Positions 21,716-31,853 of a stretch of 64,000 nt of DNA are shown here, piece by piece; positions within the stretch are counted from its first letter, which is position 1, and every line of letters starts with the position of its first letter. The stretch lies in assembly GCF_000281045.1 (NCBI RefSeq), contig NW_008246100.1:269242-333241 (forward strand), in the 5' to 3' direction. Made by a program: the position numbers and the translations under genes. The stretch is from Saprolegnia diclina VS20. Its lineage: Eukaryota > Oomycota > Saprolegniomycetes > Saprolegniales > Saprolegniaceae. The notes under the pieces were generated by a model. That model was not told where the DNA came from. It made no database searches and saw nothing but the letters and a program-made list of their open reading frames with translations.

Positions 21716-22092
21716 CGTAGCTCTCCAACGGCTCCTCTCGTTTTGCCAGCGACGCTTTGACCGAGTTATTTTCAGCGCCGGATAGAACTTCGTATCCGGA
21801 TGTAACTGGCGACGCTAGTTGCACGCAACTTGGCGCCGCCGCTGACAGCCAAAAAGGCAAAACCAAGGTCCAGAACGAGGCTCACAAGGGATTCTGTCGA
21901 CGCTTCCGACGGCTTTTACGTGCTCTGTCGTCCACGATAAGGCTCGCTGTGTCGGGCGACCGCAGCATGTGACTCGACGACAAAGTCCGAACAAACTCGA
22001 TTTAGATTAGTCGACACTTCAACGTGCTCAGTCTAACTTTAGTTTGCGCTGATGACGATGTATTCCACTCGACGTCTCGCGTGCCGAGCGCA
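21716..22092. other. Intergenic, divergent spacer
   Basis: About 380 bp between the ankyrin gene and the next plus-strand locus. No gene seen. Confidence 0.4.
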
Positions 22093-23744
22093 ATGGACCT
22101 CGAAGCGCGCTACCGTGCGGCAACGCTCGAGCAAATTGAGATTGAGCGACGCATCGAAGCCATTCACAACGCGCCGGCAGCCTTCTATGTGCCACTGGGT
22201 ACGGCGCTCGACTACGAGCAGAGGGTTTTATAACAAGGCTTTAGACTATGTCTTCGTGTGCGCAGTCGTTGCGTGCATCTTGCCTCTGCTGGACGTGTGG
22301 TGGCAGACGCGGTCGCGCCAAAGACTCTCCTTGTTGCCTCGGCGGTCGCTGGCCAAGGCGATCGCTCCGTTGCCGCCAACCGCAGCGGCAAGCGACTTGA
22401 ATTTGTGCGTCTCTTATGATCTTACGATGCATTCAACTTGCAGTGGTATAGTGAGGCTCGACTGTTGCAGCGCTGCTTGGCCGCGGACCCGGCGCTGACC
22501 CATTTCATGCAGCACGCGCTTCGTCAAGTGATGCACGACCCCAACCAGGTATTGCATTCTGATACGACTGAGGGTGATGAGAGCCCGATGATGCAGATTC
22601 GCACTGTACTTGGTGAGCCAGCGCTACAAAGTCTCGGTCGCGAGGAGTGGAAGCGCGTTCTCGACGCCAACTACTTTACGGTCGGTGGGATTTTCACACA
22701 ATGAGGACGATGGATGGCTATAGATCCTAGAGTCAGTCGTGACGTCCACGTCAGCTTTTGGCGGCTCTTGTCCGCTACGCACGCGCAAGTGGCTTGCGCG
22801 GGGCCTCTCGGTGTTTGCAATGGACCTTCGGATTCTCTTTGAGGTGCGTTTTCACCTCCCGAACGGCAACGCATGGCTACGATAGGGCCAGCTACCACTT
22901 TTGCAATTCTACCGGTGGCGCAGCACCCGCGCGACGAAGTGCCGGGGAAGTCTTCCGTTCGTGGCACTCCTCGCGCTGCAGCATTTTGAGTCGAGTACGG
23001 TGAACCAGCACACGTTCACCAATCTCATGCACGCGGTACATAGGCGAAGCTAGTGTCGAGCGCCGGGTCCAGCTGCACACCTGTATCAAGTGCTTCATGG
23101 AAGGCTTGGTCAGCAACAGCTTCCTTGAGACAGCGTGCCAACCACGGAGGCTTGCGTAGATACCGTATGACCTCGAGCCTCGCGTGCTGCATAGTCACCT
23201 CCTCCGTCTCGTTGTCCCAACCGCTACAGACAAGACGTCCTTGCTGACTCTACGGCTTGGCGCTTTGCTCCGCACCAACTGCTCGGAGGTACTACACTAC
23301 TATAGTATGCGCTGGCATCTCCCCACAAATTCACGCTGCGCGTAGGTGGAGACGGCGTTAGCGAGTTGGTCGCACGAGGACCGCGCCTACTTGGAACGCG
23401 AGTGGCGCACCTGCCACGACCACCCCATTTTGTTTCAAGGCACACGCACGGTACGACGTCATCCTCTCAAACAACAGCCAATATATCGCCGGCAGATACT
23501 GCAGACCGGCGGCCTCCCGACGGTGCTGCGTTGCTTGATCAACGCTGTTCGAGTTGCCCGGTCGATGCCGCAGCCGGAACGACGCCATCAGCGGCTTATT
23601 ATTCGCTTCCATTTGCTGGCACCCGAGACTTCTTTTGCAGTCTCTCGGGTGTTTCACTTCCGCGCCACTTCGCATTTGGATCTCATCTTTAACGCCCAGG
23701 ACAACGCGATCATGACGCCACGTCATGTCGGTAACAAGAACTAG
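22093..23744 (+). CDS. Unidentified multi-exon gene
   Basis: Coding-like pieces follow one another on the plus strand and several join in phase. They are: MDLEARYRAATLEQIEIERR (helical, from 22093); a piece ending GKRLEF; an intron GTGCGT to 22443 into WYSEARLLQRCLAADPAL; an intron at 22549-22596 joining MHDPNQ to IRTVLGEPALQ; a piece MDLRILFE to GQLPLLQFYRW; then TCIKCFMEGLVSNSFLET; and last ETALASWSHEDRAYLEREW with an intron to ILQTGGLPTVLRCLI and a stop at 23744. The frames around 22760-22800 and 23140-23340 could not be settled. No domain recognised; the predicted product is mostly helical. It may be a rapidly evolving gene or one starting to decay. Confidence 0.4.
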
Positions 23745-23761
23745 CCTAGAGTAATATCGGC

Positions 23762-23769
23762 TATATATA
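23762..23769 (+). promoter_or_regulatory. TATA-like box upstream of DAW1
   Basis: TATATATA lies 71 bp before the DAW1 start codon, a normal TATA spacing if the leader is about 40 nt. By eye only. Confidence 0.4.
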
Positions 23770-23839
23770 CCGGTTGCGGGGTCGCGTAGAAAAACACGAA
23801 TTGTGTATCTTGAACAGTCGTCCTGGAGAGGTGTTGCCG

Positions 23840-25297
23840 ATGCGCCTGGAAAAAATATGCGTGCGCCACTACCCGCCGGGCCTGCGCCTTTGCTACAAGA
23901 CGTCGATGGGCGAGCAGAAGCAGTCGACGCTCGACCTCTTGAGCTTGGGCCCCGAGACGAACGTGCGCCTGCTCGTGAACCAGCTCATCGAGAAGGAGCC
24001 GCTCTTGACGGCGCGCCATGCGACGCTGCTGCAGACGATCCTACACGCGCTCATAGATAAGCAGTGTCCACTGGACGACGACGGCGAATTTCGCCTGAGC
24101 AAGACACTGCGCCCCCACGCCCAGCCCATGACCAACTTTGTCGCGTCCAAGAATGCGTCGCTGCTTGTGACATCGAGCTACGACAAGACGGCGCGCCTCC
24201 TCCGCCGCAGCGACAAGACGCAAGCGGAGCAAAAGTTGGTGCTCTCCGGCCACGACGGCGTAGTGTACTGCGTCGCGCTCAACCAACCGTACTCGAGCCT
24301 CGCTCTCACGGGCTCGTTTGACAAGACGTGTCGCTTGTGGCACACGTCGACGGGAAAAGTCGCGCGGACCTTTGCTGGCCACGAAGGCGAAGTCGTTCAT
24401 GTAGCGTTCAACGCCAAGGGAACGCACTTTGGCAGCTGCTCCATGGACTGCACGGCGACACTATGGGACGTGGAGGCCGGGTCGTCGGTGTTTGATCTCG
24501 TGGGGCACACAGCCGAGGTGTCCACCTTTGCGTTCGACTCGTCGTCAAGCCTCATGGCGACCGGTACCTCGGCCTTGGAAGCCATTTTTTCAGTTGTAGA
24601 GTAGGCGCTTGCGACGCGAGCGTGCGTCTCTGGGACTCACGCTACGGCGCATGCTTTCGGTCGTTCGACGCGCACGCAGCAGACATTGCGACCGTGAGCT
24701 TCAACCACCAGTCCAACTTGCTCCTGAGCGCGTCTGCGGACGGTACCGCGCGCGTACGCTGCGCCTTATCTCGCGGTGTCCTGGACGCATGGCGTGTGTA
24801 GGTGTGGGATGTCCACCACGGCAAACTGCTCTTTGCCTTCGAGGACCACCAAGGCGAAGTCACGGACGCCTGCTTCAACGCGACGGGCTCGCTCCTCGCC
24901 ACGAGCGGCGTCGACGGCTCCATTTACGTCTACGACACGCTGCACGGGCACAAGCGCTGCATCTGCCGCGGCCACAAGGGCGAGGTAGGTAGACGCCGGC
25001 GCAGCGCGGTGCTCAATGACCGTGACAGGTGACCAAAATCATGTTTACGCGGCAAGGCGCGCGCCTCGTGAGCGCGAGCGCAGACAAGACGGCGCGTCTC
25101 TGGGATACACAGAGCGGCAACTGCGTCCAAGTGCTCAGTGGTCACGAAGACAGCGTGTTTGGGTGCTACGTGAGCTACGACGGCCGGTCGATCGTAACGG
25201 GTAGCCACGACAACACTGTACGGTACGGCGACCGTGTCAATGGGCGGGAATGACGTGGCATCCTCGTAGCATCTGGGGCTCGGACGACGACAAGTAA
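23840..25297 (+). CDS. DAW1: Dynein assembly factor with WD repeats (DAW1/ODA16)
   Basis: Five exons (23840-24563, 24605-24753, 24802-24984, 25029-25222, 25270-25297) give 425 residues, against 415 in human DAW1. The N-terminus (LEKICVRHYPPGLRLCYK, then LDLLSLGPETNV) is specific to DAW1/ODA16. Eight WD40 blades follow, for example TGSFDKTCRLWHTSTGK and SADKTARLWDTQSGNC, ending in NTVRIWGSDDDK. The last short exon is needed to restore the closing IW pair of the final blade. DAW1 is the cargo adaptor that brings outer dynein arms to the intraflagellar transport train, so the gene implies a motile flagellum and a zoospore stage. All introns are 41-48 nt. Confidence 0.93.
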
Positions 25298-25436
25298 GAC
25301 GTGCGATAAAGAGACGAGCGTGGAAGATCCATCATCATCATCATCATTCACGGGTATCGATGGAAGATCGTGTACTACGGGCAGTATCGATGGCAGAAGG
25401 TCGTCGAGGGGTGTTCGAGCTAATAGATAAAGGTAT

Positions 25437-26155
25437 TTAACAACATCCTTTGGCGTTGCCTTTGGCGGCCGCAGTCTTGGCGCCGCCGAGGTTGACAATC
25501 TCCTTCTTGTGGGGCCCGCCCTCTTCCATCAAGCGCGTTTTGACTTCGTTCGCGATCTCGATGAAGCCGCTCTCGACGTTGATGTTGTTCTTGGCGCTCG
25601 TCTCGAAAAACTTGACGCCATATTCGTCCGCGAGCGCTTGGCCTTCCTCGGTGCTCACGACCTTGTCGTCGAGCATATCGCACTTGTTGCCGACGAGAAT
25701 CTTGTTGACGTGCACGTCCGCATGCTGCTGGATCTGGCCGACCCAGTTGCGGATGCTGTTGAACGATGCTCGGTCCGTGACATCGTACACGAGCAGGATA
25801 CCCTGCGCGCCCCGAAAGTACGAGGTCGTGATCGTCCGGAACCGCTCTTGCCCTGCCGTGTCCCAAATCTACCAGCTAGCATGAGCTCCTGCCCGTCGCC
25901 GGCATGATGGGTGTACCTGCAACTTGATCTTCTTCCCGTCGAGCTCAATGTTCTTGACCTTGAAGTCGATGCCAATCGTCGTGATGAAGGTCGGCGAGAA
26001 CGAGTCGTTGGCGTAGCGCAGGAGCAAGCACGTCTTGCCGACGCCTATACATACGCCATGTGATCTTCGCGCAGGATCGCCATGCTGCTCGTACCGCTGT
26101 CGCCGATCATGAGGAGCTTGATCTGCATGTCGAAGGGATTCTCATTGCGAGCCAT
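25437..26155 (-). CDS. Rab GTPase, Rab8-like
   Basis: Three exons (26155-26095, 26044-25917, 25868-25437) give 206 residues. The nucleotide-binding motifs are complete: GDSGVGKT (P-loop, spliced across intron 1), [15 protein letters not shown] (switch I/effector, Rab8/10/13 style), WDTAGQE, GNKCDM and ETSAK. It ends in two cysteines (GCC) for geranylgeranylation. Rab8-class GTPases drive vesicle transport from the Golgi to the surface and, in ciliated cells, to the flagellum. The position right next to DAW1 is probably chance. Rab1 is the main alternative but TIGIDFKV favours Rab8. Confidence 0.92.
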
Positions 26156-26888
26156 CTTCCGCGCTTCCTGCAGCGCATGAGCTCCCGATCGATACGATGG
26201 GCGATGTCTACCTCCGCGACGTCAAAATGGAAAATGCCGATCCTTCACTATACAAACTCCAAGTCTAAAAGTTGAAACGGAAAGCCCCATATAATTAGCC
26301 ACGGGGGGAGAACTCACTTGGAATTTGTATTCTCGAAATAGCCGTGCGTTCGCGCGATTGGCCCAATCTTTCGAGGCAGCGCACTGATTGGCCAAAATGC
26401 GCGCCGGCCGAAGAAGCGACCGGATACAAATCCGGACGAAGATCACCACACACGTGGCCAGCGACCCGCGTCAAGACACGCCCATGGCATGCGATGGCCT
26501 CGACGACGCCCAGGAAGGTATGGGTGAGGCGAATGTCCTCGACGCGGGGCGTCGAACGAGCTCCAGCATGCCAAAGGCCATGCATTTGATCTCGCGCTAC
26601 GGAGGGTTGGAGGATGACCGAGTACCTTGTTGAACCCAATGCAGCGGAGCAAGCATAGACGCCACGGCTGGGTGAGCAGAAGTAGTCGCAGCTTGTTGGT
26701 CGCTCTGTAGCGTGCGTAGTGCTAGTACGACGCGCATTGTAGGGCCCCAGATACGCCGCGTAGCATGCCACCGCCGAGGAGGACCGTAGGAAGCGCAGAG
26801 GTGCCCAATGATTTCGACCAACGAGGAGCCACGTGCGGGATGCATATGCGTGGTGCCCATGCAGCGCTTTGATCATACTACTAGCTCG
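26156..26888. other. Intergenic, no gene supported
   Basis: About 730 bp. A long minus-strand open frame covers 26295-26876, but its composition is not protein-like and it has no good start. This must hold the Rab promoter. Confidence 0.35.
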
Positions 26889-27264
26889 TTAATTGTGTGT
26901 TGTACGATTGCCATCGTTGGTGGCATATGCAAAGATGGGAGCGGTGGTCATTGGCGTCCACGGGTCTTGATCCTACAGCTTGGATGGGCACACAAACAAG
27001 AGAAGAAGGACGTACAGCAAAGCCCGCGCCGACACCAGCATCCTTCCCGCCACTCGATGCAAAAGCCGCAATCGTTACGCCAGCGACGAGTCCCACAACG
27101 CACGTTGCCACGATGATCGTCGCCTTCTTGTACCGATAGGCTGTCGTGACTAGCGCCGTGTCGGCCGCTTTCTCGTCTTCGTCCGAGAGCTCAGGCACGG
27201 GTGAGATGACAATGTCCGAGCCGAGCGAATCCGCGCGCTCGTAGCGGGCGAGGGACGTCGACAT
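26889..27264 (-). CDS. Single-pass membrane protein, 110 aa
   Basis: Two exons (27264-27016, 26972-26889) give 110 residues. The N-terminal 46 residues are soluble and acidic (SPVPELSDEDEKAAD). A transmembrane segment follows (ATIIVATCVVGLVAGVTIAAF, residues about 49-69), preceded by YRYKK, then a short extracytoplasmic tail with one N-glycosylation sequon (NRT). The charge pattern suggests a type II orientation. The 43-nt intron is GTACGT...GTAG; after it the frame ends quickly in DGNRTTHN. No family recognised. A longer C-terminus on a missed exon is possible. Confidence 0.5.
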
Positions 27265-27694
27265 CGAGTCGATCGTAGAGTAGGGAGGTGCAAGCGATAC
27301 ACACTGAGCGGTGTCGTGCCTCTACGCTAATGGCTCTGCGTGTAATTGCATTACGCGACGAGTGCCATGCCATGCCATGCTTGCGCCGACTCCACCCACG
27401 GACGCTTTTGTCGCCATTCCCCAACGTCTTGCACTTGAGCCTGATATCTTAAGTGTCTACAGCGGACACGACAGGGTCTAGTCATTGGATACTCCTGTTG
27501 AAGTAGACCAGGAGACATAGCATGGCATCCTCTCTGTTCACTCGTCGCGTAGGCTCTCCGCAGCGCACAGACGATGTCGTACCGGTACGTGAAAGCAAGG
27601 AGAGCTGGGAGCGTGCATTTTTGTGGCCCTTGGTGACAGGGATCTCATCCAGACAGTACTACATTGTCGTAGAAAATTAAATTAGATTGTTGTC
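27265..27694. other. Intergenic, no feature seen
   Basis: About 430 bp, the shared upstream region of the 110-aa membrane protein and the 3' flank of the Stealth gene. Nothing recognised. Confidence 0.4.
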
Positions 27695-30574
27695 CTACTG
27701 CGGAGGCAAAGGGTGATACGAGCGACTCCGCCTGCGCGTCGACCCGACAACGTACAAGGTCCCTGCAGCAAGCACGCCGACAAATGCGAGTTCGTATGGC
27801 CAGACAAAGCCGCTGTACACCACGTCGTGGTGAAGCGTGGGTTTGAAGCGGCGTTTCTCCGAGACGAGCGACCCTTCGATGGTAAGCTCCACGGGCGACG
27901 GCGTGCTCCAGCGCACTTGAAAAAAGTCTCGAAGCATCGCGCAAAGCTACTCGTCGCATGAGAACATACCGAGTGGCTCAAGGACGTACCACGGGCGACG
28001 GGCTACTTATGTCGTCGTTCACACACACAAACTTGGTCCGGCGCGACCGGGCACGATACAGCTGCACGTAGTCGGTCATGGATCGACCCAGCATCAAGAA
28101 CGTGACTTGCTCCTGCGACATGCGGCGGTGCGTCGGCGGTAGCATTCGCGCGTCGACTTGGCCCAAACGCCGCTCAAGGCCGGGGCAGTGCGCCGCAATG
28201 AGCTGCAGCGGCAATGACGACGAGCTCTTGGTTGCGCGGTGGCAGTCATCGAGCAACGCGTATAGCACCGCGTGCGAGGATTGAGGAAAGAGCCCGAGAA
28301 GGTTGCGCACCTCATATTGGTCCAGGAGACCGTTCTGGTTGATGTCGATGACGCTCGAGATGAGCTCGGTCGCCGACTGTGGCGGGTGCAAGAGCCGACG
28401 GTTCGCCACATAGTGCATATAGGCAAAGCTAAACTGCATGTCCCTCGGGTGCCGGAACCGGTGCGACGACGTTGCATTGAACTGCGTCGGCCAGTGCGCC
28501 TTGAGCTCCGAGAGCACTCGCTTTTGAATAAAGTACGGCATGTGCGCTGGCACGCGGCGCGGCACTGGCGCCTTGCCAAACGCAGCATCAAAGAGCGTGT
28601 TGACGTGCTTGAGCGAGTCCCCAAACGGGTCGAGGAACGTGATCTCCTCGTCCGACGTCACGTCTCGTGGACGACACGGATCGAGCCAAAATGGCTGTTG
28701 GTCTTTCGTGCGCATGATGCGGCACATCTAGTCACCGGCAGGTCAGTGGAAATGATACGAGGAGAGACGCATTCGGTATGATGTACCTTGTCATGAACCA
28801 ACTGTGTTGCATTCCGCGACAGCGGACCGTGGGCGGCGCCAAAGCGTGTACAGAGCGTCATGGCCTTGGCCTTGGCGGCCGACGGGTCGTTGGCCATGCG
28901 CGCCTTGGTCGAGGCCGTCGTGCAGCTCTCTGCCAGAGTCGCATACGTTGCGTTGCACCACGCCCACCAGTGGCACTCGTGCGTTGTCTTGGGCAGCGCG
29001 TAGTGCGCCAAGGTGCGCACGGTCGGCGCAAGCACAGTAGAAAGTGCGGTGAGCACGATGCAGCTGCGACGACCGCCGTTGAAGAGGCAGACGCTCGTAC
29101 GCGTCGCATTGCCGGGACGCGCGTGCACGAGTACGCCCGAGGCGTTGAGCGTGCAATGGCTCTCGGCTAACGCCGTAGCAGACGACGCCGTGTCGATAGC
29201 CGGGCACGAAATGGCCGTGCCATCGTCGACTGCAAAGCGCGTGTCGCCGCTCCAGTCGGGCAAGGAAGCAAATGGCACATAGATGGTCGCATCCAAGTGC
29301 TGCGGTTGGAACGCCGGCGTGATGCTGATCGCTGCGAGATCGAGATCGAAGTGGGACAGCGAAGATCGGCGCGCAACGGCGTAGCCTTGCGACGCTAGTG
29401 CAACGCCGCGTGGCACAACACGCAGTCGCATTTGTTTTGCGGAGGATCGCAATGTCAACGTGATCGTCTCGTCGACCGTGCGATTGAAAAAGAGAAAGAG
29501 CCGCGAGCGGAGGACGGCCGCGTGCTGGACGAGTGCACTAAATTCTGTCTCGACCGACCCTATGTCGTCAACGACAAGTACCGAGCGGTGAGCGCCCAAG
29601 AGCACGGCCGCGTCGTTGACCGAGGCATTCCACGTCACGCGCGGCAAGAGATCGAGTGCTGTGGGGTCGCAGTCGCCAGCGTCAAACGCGCACTCGGCCA
29701 CATTGCAATGCACTTGGCAGTGGCCGTCACCGAGGTCTCTTCAGTCGCAGCCGGGTGCACACCCCGAGCGAAAAGGCGACTCGGGGGCCGAGCAAATCGG
29801 TGTCCAGTCGTCGCTTACCTACAGTTCGAGTTCATTACCATCCGCCTCGTGATAAGAGGCGCCATGTACCACGGGCGGTGACGCGCAGGTGCAGTCGCCG
29901 TGGTCAAACCCACAAGCTCGTGTGTTGCAAGCGCGGTGGCACACCCCATCGCCGAGCATCCAGTTGGCGCATTCGTCGCTGCACGCTGGCGCCTCCCACG
30001 CGAGGTACACGTTTTGCGTGCCGTTGCGACTCATGAAGTCTTGGGGCGAGACCGGGGCACCGAGGAGCATGTCGTCGTTCAGATACAAAAAATTGGCCGA
30101 GAGTTCCGGGATCCAATCGAGGTTGGCTTCGATCGACGGCGACGCGAACGTGGGCAGATGCGACGCATTGCGAAAGAACGCCGCGTGCGGCACAATACTC
30201 ACATGGGGATGCGACCGGTCGAGCCAAACCGGTGTTTGGCCGTCGGTGACGATGTAAATGTGCCGGATCCACGGGGCGTACATGTACAGGGACCGGATCG
30301 AGTAGCGCAGCTCGTCGTTGTCGCGGAACCGGTTCTCGTCCGACGACGTCAATGTCGGATGCTCGTTGTGCTCCTTGCGCCACGTGGCGTGCCACTTTGC
30401 CTTTTCCTTTTGCCAGATCGGGTCCGAGCCGTTGACCCACGTGTACACCGCGTCGATGGGCCCGTACGCGGCGTCGATCGGCACGTTGCCAATGGTGCCG
30501 TGGCTGCTGGGAGCTGCGACGGTCAGGAGGCAGACCCATGCGAGAAGCGTCGTCCACCACACCGGCGACATCAT
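27695..30574 (-). CDS. Stealth-family GlcNAc-1-phosphotransferase (GNPTAB-like), in-frame TGA
   Basis: Four exons (30574-29870, 29818-28787, 28727-27990, 27946-27695) give 908 codons. Residues 1-25 are a signal peptide or anchor. Stealth regions follow: IDAVYTWVNGSDP (CR1), then DNDELRYSIRSLYMYAPWIRHIYIV split over CR2, later MPYFIQKRVLSELKAHWP (CR3) and FVCVNDDI (CR4). Two Notch/LNR modules lie between CR2 and CR3 (CSDECANWMLGDGVC; C-rich second module). An EF-hand-like DINQNGLLDQYE sits before CR4, and a C-terminal membrane span (LAFVGVLAAGTLYVVG) follows. This is the layout of GNPTAB, which adds GlcNAc-1-phosphate to mannose on lysosomal enzymes. A TGA at 29741-29743 lies inside LNR2 and no in-phase intron removes it. 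Confidence 0.85.
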
Positions 30575-31853
30575 CGAATCAGCTTGTGAAATGCTGCAGT
30601 GCTGCGAGACTCGAAGCGTCGATTTGCGTACGGGTGACGTCGCCAGAGGCTCGGAATTTATCTTTGTCGCGCTTTGTTCGCATTCAACGCTTTCGTCATC
30701 GTCGTGAAATGCTTCGTCGTGGAGCGTGATGGGTGCAGGGTGGCTCCGTTGCTACCGCCTCTGCTCGACAGCGCCCTTGATCGTCGCTGAAGTAATATAT
30801 TTGTGGCCATGGAAGCCGCGAGGCTGTCGAGGAGATGACCGCCGTTGGTCGATGGCTGCCGGTCGACGCTCGCCATTGCGGTTGTTCCCACTCAGTGTCC
30901 AGGATCGCCAAGAATACATCCAGTACCAAATGTTCATGACGGCAAAACATTAGGTAAGCGTCGAGTACGACGCCGGTGAACCAAACTGTAAGAGCTTACG
31001 CCGGTCGGCCAAGTTGTAAGCTCCTGCTCGCGAACTACTACACGCACCCATCTCGAGCGCACAAAACTTGATGAGGTATGCACTGTCCCAAGCAGACAAA
31101 CCTCGTTGCGCCAAAGCGACGGCTCGGGTGTTAGTGCCCATAGACTCGACTAAGACCTCAATGCCGTGTGTGATAAACGATCGCTCCACCAACTCCGGCA
31201 CCGAGAAGTCGTCTTTCGCGACTGCGACGACCCGTCAAAGAGTCATATCGCCTCACTTTCTGCCGGACGAGTACCATTTCCGAGGATGACATTTCGCATG
31301 TCCGCTTGTCCATGCTTCAGAAACCTCACATAAACTGCATCGACTCGTCCTCTTCATGTGTTGTCTCTGGAATTCGTAAACCCTAATTCGTAATCCCTTC
31401 TCGTTAAAACGCGGCTTACTCTTTCGCTGCTTTTTCAACAACATTGGCGCCTTGTCGAAGGTAGTCGACTACGACCTCACGTAGCACAGTACGATCCCAA
31501 ATAATCATGATGGACACGAGGGAATGAGCCTACAATGGATGATCGAGCCGAGACGTATATATTGACGACGGAAGCACAAGAGGCACGAAGATGACGAGGA
31601 GCAATGGATATGGGTCTCTGGGAACGAGAGCCAGGAAATGAATATGGCCTCCAGCCTTCCGCTATAGTACGATCTCCATTCTGCAAGTAGCTCTCAAGCT
31701 CTCTAGGGTTCAAAGGGTTCAAACGCTCATGGACCCGCGATCCTATCGTGTTTGGATCGGAAACAGCGTTTTCATCTGAAACAGTGTTTTGCTTGCTTCG
31801 AATTTCGGTTAACGTAGTACGAAGTTATTGGCCCCAACGAGACCGACGGCAAG
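30575..31853. other. Intergenic, no gene supported
   Basis: About 1.3 kb between divergent genes. Only short frames under 85 codons with no recognisable protein. It holds the promoters of the Stealth gene and the exonuclease. No repeat or RNA gene recognised. Confidence 0.4.

Noticed and set aside
26295-26876. 193-codon frame on the minus strand
   Set aside because: No ATG near a coding-like start, no domain, and mixed composition; treated as intergenic.
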